A stretch of 64,000 bases of DNA from positions 4,840,501 to 4,904,500 of the forward strand of contig OX485807.1 of the NCBI GenBank assembly GCA_950295325.1, written 5' to 3'. A program made the translations under genes and the position numbers. Below the pieces are notes generated by a model. That model searched no databases and was not told the DNA's origin. It saw only the letters and a list, made by a program, of their open reading frames with translations. This DNA is from Polytrichum commune (lineage: Eukaryota; Streptophyta; Polytrichopsida; Polytrichales; Polytrichaceae). Shown in pieces: positions 50,799-60,839 of this stretch. The first letter of the stretch is position 1; every line of letters starts with the position of its first letter.

Positions 50799-50904
50799 AG
50801 TAGATATATAGATAGATAGGTAAAACTCTCGTGGACTGTTTGGGAAGGAGTCTAAGATTTGGCAGGGACGGGGGTGGGGTGGGGGGGAAGGGGAAAAGAG
50901 GAAG

Positions 50905-53900
50905 ATGCAGTCCGCAGGGCAGTATGGGGTGGCCGAAGTGCCGCAGTTCCTGGTGGGGCAGCCAACGCCGTCCCACTTGTTCCAGCTCTCGCACGACATA
51001 ACGCTTAGCCCTTCCTCCGCACACGGTCACCCGGGGAGCCATCACCCGCAACAGCACTTGCACGTGCACCAGCAACACCAGCAACACCAGCACCATCTGC
51101 ACCATCTCCAAGCAGCTCAGCAAGCCGCCGCCGCCGCAGCAGCACAACAGCAGCAGCAACAACAACACCATCAACAACCCCATGCACCCCATCCGCAACA
51201 GCAGCACCAAATACACCAACCTAGCCCTCATTCCGCACACACTCAACACTCCCAACATGCCCAACATGCTCAACATGCCCAGGCGCACGCTCAACACGCC
51301 CAACACGCCCAACACGCCCAACACGCCCAACATGCCCAGCACCAGTTGCAGCAGCAACAAGCAGCTCAGCAAGCTCAACAGGCCCAGCAAGCTCAACAGC
51401 AAGCTCAACAGCATGCTCAGCAAGCCCAACAACAGCATGCGCATCAGCTGTCACCGCATCACCAAGCGCAACAGCAGATGGTGCAGCAGCTAGGATTGGG
51501 GAATCCGGACTCACCGGAGGATCCCTCGCCCATTGCAAGCAGGCAGTCGCCAACTGGGACTTTTACTAAGCAGATGGTGGCCGCGCAGCAGGAGGGGTTA
51601 GGGCATGATGCGTTAGGGCAGGATGGCGACGGCATGGATGGTGACGAGGGTAGGAGTGCGGGAGGAGGTAATCGATGGCCGCGACAGGAGACGCTGGCAC
51701 TCATCCAGATTCGATCCGACCTGGACGCTAACTTTCGGGACTCCGGACTGAAGGGCCCGTTGTGGGAAGAAGTGGCCCGGTAATCATTGAAAATGTTCAC
51801 TCACCAAGCTCACCTCACCTGAATTCTCAATCCAGTTTTTGTGCGAAGCTCGCTCGCTTTCTCGCTGTGGGGCATTAGCATGAGGATGATGATGATGATA
51901 ATGGCCAGAGAGAGATGATGTGCGAGTTAGTGAGAGACCGAGGGTTATTTTGAGTGCGAGCGAAGGTGTGTGTGGATTCAGTTCTAGGGTGAGCAAGAAC
52001 CAACATATCAATCATTTGGCACATTGATAAAGTAAAGAGAATAAACTCATAAGCCAGGAGCTCACCCACTCAATTCTACATTCTCTTATGCTCCCGAGGG
52101 AGTCGAAGATAACTCTCATGAGCTCAGTTAGTGCACCCTCGCGTAGTAAGTAGTATTGCCCAGCTTAGACTGCCAAGAGCGTTACGAAGGTTAGGTTGGG
52201 AGGTTCAGATTTGAGAGATTTGGAAATCCCTACCTTGGTGCTTCTTGGAGGTCTGAAGCTTTGGTTCCTCCTTTTTCCTAGTTCAATGGGGCATTATCAG
52301 AGATAATGCACGGAGAAGCTACGACGCATCAGGAATCGCTTTATTATCTGCTGAGAAATTTGTTGCTGGATGAGATCAGGTGTGGAATTTTGGGAGATGG
52401 TAGTGGTGGTGGGCGATTTAGGTACTGTGTTGGTTCGTGAGAAGTTGTGATCGGAAACCCGTGATGATGAGCTGAAGGTAGATTGAGATTTATCTTTTTG
52501 GGTACTGATAGATTCGGAGCTGCTGTGTCGCAATGTCGAATTCAATTCTGTCCTTTCAGCCATCGTCAGCCCTTAAACCCTCCCCAAATTCTCTTCTTTC
52601 CACCAAGTGAAAGAGGTGGGCGCTTTACAGGCGGTTGATGCAATCATGAAATCACTGTCTCTGACAACAATTAAAAGTCCCCTACTCAATGCTTGTCATG
52701 AAAAGAATGTGTTGCCATCCTGAGCACTGGATGGTAGTGGGGTTTGCGTTCAGAGGGGGTGATTGGTGATTCAGTTGGGTTTCCAGAAAAAAACTGACTG
52801 AACTGCCTGCCTGCCTGCCTTGTTGATGATGATTTTCTCAGGAAGCTGGCCGAGATGGGGTATAGTAGGAACGCTAAGAAATGCAAGGAGAAGTTTGAGA
52901 ACATCTACAAGTATTACAAGAAGACCAAGGACGGCAAGGCTGGGAGGCAGGATGGGAAAAATTATCGCTTCTTCAGTCAGCTGGAAGCTATCTACAGCAG
53001 CCAACATCCGTCAGCACACAATGAAGGCGGTGCCACACTTTTGTTAGCTGGAGTGGGACACACCGTTGGCCCTGCCGGTGTTGATGTCTGCCTCTCGGAG
53101 CAAGGAGGGCCAGCGGAGCAACACAGCGAGGGAGCTTTGCCATTGGAAACTGAATCTTCAGATGATGATTATGATGAGCCGGCAGCAGTGGACACTGCGG
53201 AAGAGCTGCATGAAGGGAGCAGGAAGAGGAAGCGGAAGGAGGGTAAGGATGGGGGCTCCAGCTCCAAGGTTGCCATGTTCGAGTCCCTGGTGAAGAAGCT
53301 GATGGACAGGCAGGAGGAAATGCAGAAGAAGTTCTTAGATTCCATAGAGAAGTTGGAGCAGGATAGGTTATCGCGGGAGGAGAATTGGAGGAGGCAGGAA
53401 ACCGAAAGGTTGCAACGGGAGTTTCAGATGAGAGCCCATGAGTATGGGTTAGCTGCTACCCGGGATGCGACTCTGGTTGCATTCCTGCAGAAGTATACTG
53501 GCCAAACTTTGCAGTTGCCGGCTATCCCATTCCCCGCTTCCACCCCTGTTCCTGATCCAGCTCCAGCTCCCACTGCAACTGTTGCAACTCTAGCTCCCGC
53601 TCCTTCTCCAGTGCCTGCTGCAGATAACACTCCACCAACCCCTATCCCAGCTTCCAGTGTTTCAGTTGCGGAGCATCAACATTTAGTTCCAACACCACCC
53701 ACAGTGTCCACACATGCGCTGGCAGTCGTACAAGCAGCTGACACTCCCCAAGATGACTTGGAGAAAGATGGATCATTTGATCCCAACAGCAAGAGATGGC
53801 CCAAACCTGAAGTGCAACATCTCATCCGGATACGGAGTAGCATGGAGACCAAGTTTCAGGAAGCAGGCCCCAAGGGTCCGTTGTGGGAGGAGATCAGTAC

Positions 53901-54318
53901 TAGCATGGCCGTGTTGGGTTACAGCCGCAATGCTAAAAGGTGTAAGGAGAAGTGGGAGAATATTAACAAGTATTTTAGGAAGACTAAGGAAAGTAATAAG
54001 AAGAGGCCGGAGAATGCTAAAACGTGTCCTTATTTTCATCAATTAGACTCTTTGTACCGCAGCGGTGAGCTGGGTACGCCTGTAAGTAAAATGAAGAATT
54101 TCGGGAAGGGCGGTGAGGACAGCAAACACCGAGACGATGGAGATGGGAGTGGGCGGATGGTGCAAGGCGACGAAATGTTGGCATTGCTGCCAGCTCCAGG
54201 TGCTCCAGCTCCAGCCAGCAATGGTGCAGGTGCACACCTTTTTTCGAGCCCTGAGAACGGTAGTAGCGCCGAGCGAGGCGGGCCCAAGAAGGTACGTTTC
54301 TGCACTGTCCAGCTCTAG
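50905..54318 (+). CDS. GT-2-type trihelix transcription factor with two trihelix domains; two exons, join(50905..51779,52842..54318)
   Basis: Nuclear DNA-binding regulator of the plant GT-2 clade, a family known to bind GT-rich promoter elements. The join gives 783 residues. Visible layout: Gln/His/Ala-rich low complexity about residues 40-195; N-terminal trihelix about 256-343 (NRWPRQETLALI, then GPLWEEVARKLAEMGYSRNA across the splice, CKEKFENIYKYY, NYRFFSQLEAIY); acidic Ser/Asp stretch, then a basic cluster RKRKRK near 419 (likely nuclear localisation signal); central charged coiled coil about 437-510 (MFESLVKKLMDRQEEMQKKF); Pro/Ala-rich linker about 519-590; C-terminal trihelix about 609-697 (KRWPKPEVQHLIRIR, GPLWEE, CKEKWENINKYF, CPYFHQLDSLY). 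The tryptophan/phenylalanine positions of helices 1-3 and the fourth amphipathic helix are present in both domains. The start is the first ATG after an in-frame stop at 50821. Typical family members are roughly 500-750 residues; the excess here is the N-terminal low-complexity part. The exact family member (GT-2 or GTL1-like) is not decidable. The 3' end has an alternative donor at 54292. Confidence 0.95.
51244..51345 (+). repeat. 9-bp coding repeat (His-Ala-Gln) within exon 1
   Basis: A CAACACGCC-type 9-bp unit is repeated about eleven times with CAT/CAC and GCC/GCT wobble, encoding His-Ala-Gln runs at about residues 114-147. Flanking parts are CAG/CAA/CAC-rich. Synonymous wobble between units suggests the repeat is partly old, while a central block of identical units (51291-51330) suggests recent slippage. 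Confidence 0.85.
51780..52841 (+). other. Intron 1 of the trihelix gene (GT-AG, 1062 bp)
   Basis: Exon 1 ends with the first two bases of an Arg codon (gtggcccg|gtaatc). Exon 2 resumes after ttttctcag at 52842, completing Arg and continuing KLAEMGYSRN, so the split helix-2 to helix-3 segment of the N-terminal trihelix is restored exactly. The intron interrupts codon 292 after its second base. It contains a short GAT microsatellite near 51885-51900 and a CCTG repeat just before the acceptor (52803-52820). Long ORFs on the minus strand here are low-complexity and not convincing. Confidence 0.93.
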
Positions 54319-54420
54319 CGATGGCCATCAAAGTCTCGATTGGGTTTCAGGTTGGGATTGATTGGAACTGAGTACATGATCCCCATGGTTGTGTAACATG
54401 AACCCTATAGTTCTATAACA

Positions 54421-54516
54421 TTCTGTAAGCATTCTGTAAACACTCTGTAAACATTCTGTAAACATTCTGTAAACAATTTGTAAACACTCTGTAAACACTC
54501 TGTAAGCATTCTGTCA
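54421..54516 (+). repeat. 11-bp tandem array of TGTAA motifs after the trihelix stop codon
   Basis: The unit cattctgtaaa is repeated with exact 11-bp spacing. TGTAA begins at 54424, 54435, 54446, 54457, 54468, 54479, 54490 and 54501, and a ninth degenerate unit at 54512 reads TGTCA. The array lies about 105 bp past the stop codon, in the expected 3' UTR. UGUA-type elements belong to plant far-upstream polyadenylation signals, and UGUAA is the poly(A) signal of green algae, so a role in 3'-end formation or RNA-protein binding is possible. Confidence 0.85.
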
Positions 54517-55081
54517 CCTACACGAAATGGGTCTCCAGATGGTGTTTGTAATCTCATGAGGCTTCACAATCAAGTCTGAGAGGAGATGACGATATTAAGG
54601 ATCGCATGTGCTTAGAGTCCCTAGAGTTCCGTCAAGGGTTTATGCTTGAAGGCAGCTCAAAACTTCCATCTGGTTCATTAAACAGAGCCAAGATACGAAG
54701 GCAACGTATAATGCAATGTAACTTACAAGGACACGAATGAATGGGATGTTAGGTTTTCTGAAGGTCATATGACAGTAAGCATGTCCATTTCCTGTCACCT
54801 GCACGAAGTGGGTCTCCAGATGGTTTTTTTTAGTCTGTGATGATGCTTCACAATCAGGTGTGAGAGAGAATGACTCTATTAAGGATTGCATCTCCTTGAA
54901 CAACGGGTTCCGTGAAGGTTTTTTTGTTTTTTTAAAAGGTGGAAGCCAACCTCCATCCATCTGGTTCGTTTAGCAGAGCCAAAAAAGTTAAGGCAGCGCC
55001 TAATGCAATGTAATTTATAAGGATTTGAATGAATGAGATGTTAGGTTTTCTGAAGTTGAAATGACAGTGAACTTGTCCTGC
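54511..55081 (+). repeat. 281-bp direct tandem duplication, two diverged copies
   Basis: Copy 1 starts with CTGTCACCTACACGAA at 54511 and copy 2 with CTGTCACCTGCACGAA at 54792. Both continue through the same landmarks: GGTCTCCAGATGG, a CTTCACAATCA block, TATTAAGGAT, CCATCTGGTTC, AATGCAATGTAA and ATGTTAGGTTTTCTGAAG. The copies differ by many substitutions and small indels, including a T-rich insertion in copy 2. This is 3' flanking or UTR sequence; no ORF is conserved between the copies. Confidence 0.85.
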
Positions 55082-57726
55082 ACAGTAAGAATGTGCTTTG
55101 TGTTGAATTAAAGATACCCAGTTTCATTACGATCATGGCAAAATCATTGTGCATTGAGCATCACAATGCTTGTAGTCTGGATATTTGAGTGTAAAATGGA
55201 AGAGTGCTATGTAGGTAACCATAGTGACGTGTGAGTTGGTACTTTGGGATCGGATCGAACTGTTGGGGTTTTGTCTTGCAGCTTCTTGATGTTAGAAGTA
55301 GCACAATGTGCACGCGATGGGCTTGTGAGTTAGTCTTTGTAATGGATATGGAATTTCGGAGTAGTGTCGAAGACATCGAGTCAAACTTTTCCCAAGGAAT
55401 CTCCAGGATTGAGCTAGTGACAGTGGTAGATTGAGTACCACGCACCTTGGGCTGTTTTGACCATAGTCAACATTCAGCATTGTCAACATCATGAAGCTTT
55501 TGAGAGAAGATTGTACATCTCACGTGAGAAGCACAATGAGTAGGAATAGAAGGAAATCCCTCTGTCAAGCTCATCATCATGCGCCGTAGGTTCTTACGGA
55601 AAGAACGGTCCAACTTCCGACCTGATTCGGAAGGGACGGTCTGGACTTACAAAAGCTCATGTTTTACAAGGTTGGAAATTGTGTAAGCAACCTTGTTTCA
55701 ATTTAATCAACTGTATCGTGGTCCTACGAACCTCAAGTGTCGTGTCAACGGTGCATTGACTGAGGGTAGGGTAGGGTAGGGTAGGCCTTTTCATCTCCAC
55801 CTCCCGTATTGGAGCTCTTTCTCATCTGGAGTTTCCGCACTCTCTGCCGTTGACGTTCATTCCTTAGAAGCTTATCACTTCATGAATATAGTTCTGAAGG
55901 TGCTCAAGAGTGTGGGGTTTTTCTTCAACCTCTGAACCGCATCTAGTAGTCACTGCAATTGTGTACATTGCTGTATTGCACCTTCGGAGCCTACTAGCCA
56001 CCAAGTTCTGGTTGCGAGTCTATGGAAGTGAGGGATGATAGCCACTTGTTGAATCCGATCTATCGGACAGCAAGGTGTGGAACTCATACTTGCATTTCAA
56101 GGTCTTGAAACTTTTGCATACTTGTGCATGACGAATTTCTTGCAAAGTGTGATGATTGGAGGGTTATGGAGCTGACCATTTGCAGTTGTGGAACTTGTTT
56201 GCAGGCAGCCGCAACGCGATGATCGATTAGGAGTAGTTTAAGTTGTGAACATGTCAAGATGCCAGCTTCCAGCGAAGTTGCTCCAAGGGATCATCGTTTC
56301 AGTCGGGTGGCCCATGCCTTTGAAGCGGATCTATCTGTCAATCATCAGGCGCCCTGCTCCTCAGCAAGAGAAAGATAGAGAAAGCGAGAGATCAAAGCCG
56401 AAACGAGGATCACCAACAACATTATATCTGTCATCACGCTGGGCCATACCTTTCTGTCCAAGCAAGCCGAAGAGCAACAAGCCTACAAATGGTAGAGCAC
56501 AACAGGGAAAAGGGTGTTAGGTGTGTGTTTCTGTTATAAAGAAAAGGGGTGGAAGGATGTGGCTGGTCTGAGCACAAATGAACAGGTATCAATAACTGCT
56601 TGAGTGCCAACTCTCTTTCCGCAGGGAGTGACTGTTTGTTCCAAGCAGAGTGGAGGACATGAACCAGCTCAGGTTCATAAAAATTGTACAATACTTGTAT
56701 CAGTAGTGTGACTGGGGCATCCCACTGACTTAGTGCACGGGGTACTTTAGAGCTAGACAGAGAGTTTGTGTGTGAGAAAAAGGAACACAGAAAATAAGCC
56801 AAAGTGGTGGGATGGGTGAAGTTGGCAGTGTTCGATTTGAAATTAGGTTTGTGAATTTTGGGTGCTTGTTTACAAGTACCTTCGATAGTGAGCTTCCACG
56901 GTTTGGGTTTTAGGTTGGCACCGCACATTCTCTTCTCGCAGGTTCACCCTCGGTTTTGGCTTTTGGAGCTTCTTCAAATCAAATTATTAGTACATTTGTG
57001 TGAATACTTGTATTCAGGAGCTTCCGCTGCTCAGATTTTCAAGGAGACATTCATCACTTCCACCTTGGATTGCTCAAGGTGACCAGGGAACAACAAACCG
57101 CATCTCGTGTACCTTCTTGCTATGTCCCTTATTCTCTACCTTCTTTGGAATTCACCTATTTCTTTTCTTCTACCCATTCTTTCTGGATTCTATCTACACA
57201 CGTCTTTGTAATGCTGATTTTTTCTAATTATTATATTAATGTCCCCAGTTCCAAGACCCACTCAATTCACTCTTTCATAGCAAGCTGCAGAAATCCAAAA
57301 GTTCATCATGATGAGAGTAAATTTGTAGTGGCCTCTCCCACGAGCCTGTGCAGGTGGACCGATCACTTACACAGGTGCCAAGTATTGAAGAGAGTTCATA
57401 CGATGCCCAGAGCACATGCAGGGCTTGAAGTTCTAAAGTCAGCTGGACGAAGCACTGAAATTACTCCAGTGGGTGTCTTTTTCTTCTTGACTCCATGCAC
57501 ACAGCGGTTGCCCAGTCAATGTATTCAGGACTCGGTCAATGCCTATTTACAATCCACCTGCACACGGTTGCATTACTTCCACAGGAGGTTGGTCATCCTC
57601 TTGCCTACTACATATGCTAACTTATGTTCCCCAACCTCATCATCTACACTCAATACCAGGTAAAGTGCAATCAGGGAGGAAGGGCAAGGTAAGTGAGTGT
57701 CAAATGGCCACTTCAAGCTCTGTGCC
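55082..57726 (+). other. Unresolved 3' flank with short ORFs and splice-like signals
   Basis: No gene is named here. Splice-like acceptors with short open segments occur at 55279 (LLDVRSSTMCTRWACEL, open to 55434), 56218 and 56942. The segment 56942-57078 is open, flanked by CTCTTCTCGCAG and AAG|GTGACC, and reads LVHLCEYLYSGASAAQIFKE, which faintly resembles a LisH motif. A pyrimidine-rich tract at 57110-57200 could belong to an intron. A GGGTA x4 repeat lies at 55766-55788. These may be alternative 3' exons of the trihelix gene, remnants of another gene, or chance. Confidence 0.3.
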
Positions 57727-58050
57727 CACTTCTTGTAGGTTGTGAAACATGAAATTAGTGTGAGATGATTGTGAATATCAAATCTTTGTAGCCATTCCCT
57801 CATCAACTCCTGAGCTCATGTGAACATCTTATGCATTGTCAAAGTAAAGATTCTTGGTGCATTATCTAATTTACTGGTCATATACATCTCCCCCAATTAT
57901 GTTGACCATGGAGCCTAGAATGGTTACCATGTTTTGAGGCCCGTAGTCCAATCTCTCTTAAACACGCGTCTTTTTGGTGTGTGTTCTGACATCCGCTCCT
58001 AACCACAAACCACTCAAAATTCGGCTGTCTTACTTAGAAAAACAATCGTG
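57727..58050 (+). repeat. Dispersed repeat family D, copy 4
   Basis: ACTTCTTGTAGG, TATGTTGACCATGGAGCCTA, TAGTCCAATCTCTCTTAAAC and CACGCGTCTTTTTGG are in the same order and orientation as in copy 5, 1.13 kb downstream. Confidence 0.7.
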
Positions 58051-58861
58051 GCCCACTTACCTTATCCTTTATCCACTTTGAACAATGCAGCCCCAAAGTG
58101 CTCTGTTTGATGAACAATTATCGCCAGAGTTGAAATACTACTGTAACATAGGTCCACCTTCTGGAAACTAAGGGCTTGACATCTCTCGTAGCTATACATG
58201 TGGAATGCATAAGTTCTCTTGCTTTCTCCTTGTCAGTAAGTAGACCTAATGGATACTGTCAGTCTAACAGACGAGTTGGACATACACACATACATACACC
58301 TAGCTACCTGCCTGCATTGGAGTGCTTTCCATTTGTGTTTTTATCAGAGTTTCCGACTTTATTTTGCTTGCTTGCGGCTGCTTGGTCTGAAAAGTCAAAG
58401 CAGGGGAATTCAAACCTGCGATTTGAATTAGTTGCGCCAAGCGTCGTCCTGGAGGGATAGATGCTTCATCAGAGCATCTCTACCAGACAGTTATGTCATG
58501 GTAACAAGATTTACCATGTCAGGAGGGCAGGAATTTCTGAACGGAACCACAGCAGCACTGAGCTCCGGCTCTGCCATGACGGATCCCTTCTTTCCTTCCA
58601 GCAGGCTCCTCCATAGTTTACGCAATTAAACCTCACCACATTCATGTCCCCACACCACATAACTCCACCTCATCAGCCTTAGCGGCCATGTCAGGAATCG
58701 CAGTAAATTTCCTTCCCGGTCAAGGGTTGAACTATGGACATAAATGGTATCCCGTCACCAAACTCGACCGGAATTCCAATTTCCAACGTATATGCGTACA
58801 TACTGGTCAGCAGGGAAGGTGGATGTGGCTCACTAGATGGGTACGTTTCTCTCTGCACCTA
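58051..58861. other. Mixed-composition stretch between two family D copies
   Basis: Several short plus-strand frames (58176-58460, 58432-58629, 58688-58882) overlap with no recognised domain. GATGG|GTACGT at 58840 resembles a splice donor. No gene can be called. Confidence 0.3.
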
Positions 58862-59130
58862 GCTACTTCTTGTGGGATATGAAGCCTCATAATTCTTGGA
58901 GCTCCTATAAATATCTTATTCATCATCAAAGTGAAAATTCTTATGTTCATTAAGTGGTCATATGGGTCCCCCCAATCATGTTGACTATTGAGCCTAAAAT
59001 AGTTAGCATCTTATGACCATGCATACTAGTCTCTTCAAAATACACGTCTTTTTGGTTCCCGTTCTTAGATCTACACCTAATCACATACCACTCAAATCCA
59101 GGTGTCCATATTGTAACCCCAAGCCATTAT
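58862..59130 (+). repeat. Dispersed repeat family D, copy 5
   Basis: ACTTCTTGTGGG, CATGTTGACTATTGAGCCTA, ACACGTCTTTTTGG and ACATACCACTCAAATCCAGG align with copy 4. Confidence 0.7.
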
Positions 59131-59755
59131 TGTCCATCGACCAAGTATCTCAAGGCCGCACCTATGGATAAATGTTCACAACACCTAACAAGGGGGAGGG
59201 TGAAAATGTTGTTTACTACGTACAACCTAGGGATTGTTCTTTTAAACCAAATTGACACCTAAATTGGGTCTACAAATACCAAATTAGTCTATTGAGGTTA
59301 ATCTACAATGAATAAGCAATAAACCTATAGGGCCCAAGCAAGTTAGTGCCGAATTTCCCATGGTAGGTGTTGGGAAACAAAGTCCATTCTCTATTTTGTA
59401 AAATGAATGCCTTCGTAAGATTGTGGGTAGTTCATTCCAATTGGATCTCCTTGACCTACTTTGGAGCCCCAAGTGTTGTCAGATCAACACCCAAAAAAGT
59501 AAAGATCATGTTAGAAATTCATTTACTACGTTTTCATTGTCATGCTAGGCCCTTGTCATGCCCCCGTTATATACCCACCTCCATCCCCTAGGTAAGAAGT
59601 CTTCCATTGCACGTTATGTTTAATAAGCCAATGACAACAGTGTAACACAATGTGGACCTTCGATGTCCAGTGTTGTGGGTTGGTGAGTAGTGTGCACGCA
59701 CAATATTATCCTCAATGTTTAAGAGTGGAAATGAGTTTAGTACACCATTTATGTT

Positions 59756-59944
59756 ATTTTGTGTCACTTGCTTTCTGGAACTAGGCAATCCTATAACTTC
59801 TTACTATAGGTTTCATTTTATACCAACAAAGATTACATAGGTTGTAAGGACATCATACAATATAGTTGACTTTACTTGATAAAAATTACATCATTAGCAA
59901 GAAGTTATAACAACATGTAACACCGAATAATAAGTGACACTAAA
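59756..59944. mobile_element. Short inverted-repeat element, TAGTGTCACTTACT family, copy 3
   Basis: The left end TTTTGTGTCACTTGC pairs with the right end AATAAGTGACACTAAA. The interior TATAACTTCTTACTATAGG and AAGAAGTTATAACAACATG form a second inverted pair. Confidence 0.7.
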
Positions 59945-60134
59945 CATTATAAACGTTGTAGTGTGGCTCAAAATATTTACCATAACCTGTGCACCTATTT
60001 CACTACATTTGTACAATCTAGGATGGGTGTATTATAAATGACCCAAATCACATTGCCAGTATATGGAGATGTGAGGGTAATAGAAGCTACCTTTTACACT
60101 CGGGTTACACCATCCAAATGGGTGAGGTTATAAA

Positions 60135-60347
60135 GTACACTAAATATGATATATATTATCACTTACTATTTGGAGTTACACATTCCTATACCCTTTTATT
60201 ATTGACGTTTTTTAACAAGTAAAGATTTCAATGTTCTATACTGTCCAAACAACCGATTCGACCTTTGTTGGTAAAAAATGAGATGTACAATAAAAGAATA
60301 TAGCATGCATAATTCCAAATAGTAAGTGACATTAAATGTCATATTTT
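60135..60347. mobile_element. Short inverted-repeat element, TAGTGTCACTTACT family, copy 4
   Basis: The left end TACACTAAATATGATATATA is nearly identical to the left end at 5,067. The right end AAATAGTAAGTGACATTAAA matches the other copies. It sits about 190 bp from copy 3. Confidence 0.7.
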
Positions 60348-60432
60348 GTGTACCCATTCCATTAGTTTTCCACTGTTATGTGGGTGAGGTTGCAAGTAGT
60401 GTTGGACTAGTATCTTCTTCTTCTTTTGATTA

Positions 60433-60473
60433 TGTGTGTGTGTGTGTGTTATTATTATTATTATTATTATTAT
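60433..60473. repeat. (TG)n-(TTA)n compound microsatellite
   Basis: Eight TG units run directly into about eight ATT units. Confidence 0.9.
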
Positions 60474-60839
60474 TTTTAAATAATAAATTTCAAAGTTTTG
60501 ATGCCAATTTGGTATGGGTATTTGATTTTTTTTTGTTTTTTTTGTTTTTGGGGTGATATTACTCGGGTCTATATACCATGCAAGAACCTTCATACCTAGA
60601 TAAAGTTGCCCGAGTATCAGTGTAATATGCAATAATATTTACCAAATAATAATTAGATATATAAAAATTTCTGACCTTGAGATATCCAAGGTAGGTTCTT
60701 TGATGCCATGTTAACGATTATTATCAATATCATGCATTCACCTATTTCACCTATACACTGGTCCCATATTGATTGTAGTTCACCATTTCACTATGTTTTC
60801 ATTGTCCAGATAGGTGAGGTTGTGAACCACCTATGTCAC

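Larger units (their letters stand above)
48600..50904 (+). promoter_or_regulatory. GC-rich promoter and 5' leader region of the trihelix gene
   Basis: Composition changes abruptly from the AT-rich left side to GC-rich, simple-repeat-rich DNA that leads straight into the trihelix gene. It holds poly-C runs (48603-48613, 49174-49183, 49204-49217, 50113-50123, 50162-50172), CCTG and GGGCAT repeats, pyrimidine patches, TTTAG and GGTTT 5-bp repeats, and GAGA-like tracts. ORFs here, such as 48758-49042, encode only repeats of Met-Gly or Cys/Pro strings and are judged non-coding. The transcription start, and whether the leader has its own intron, cannot be decided from sequence alone. Confidence 0.6.

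Noticed and set aside
50668-51444. 258-codon minus-strand ORF (Leu/Val/Gly-rich) opposite exon 1
   Set aside because: It is the antisense reading of the Gln/His/Ala repeat; the plus strand joins perfectly to a trihelix domain, and the minus product is pure low complexity.
52120-52210. Possible small structured RNA (5S-like words) inside intron 1
   Set aside because: Internal-control boxes and the expected stems of 5S rRNA or tRNA could not be matched; only short chance similarities.
55766-55788. GGGTA x4 array as a telomere-like tract
   Set aside because: The plant telomere unit is TTTAGGG (7 bp); this is a 5-bp unit of only four copies, a simple microsatellite.
57070-57663. 197-codon plus-strand ORF
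   Set aside because: It begins in the middle of a splice-like donor, is rich in Ser/Thr/Phe from a pyrimidine tract, and shows no domain; more like an intron read through.
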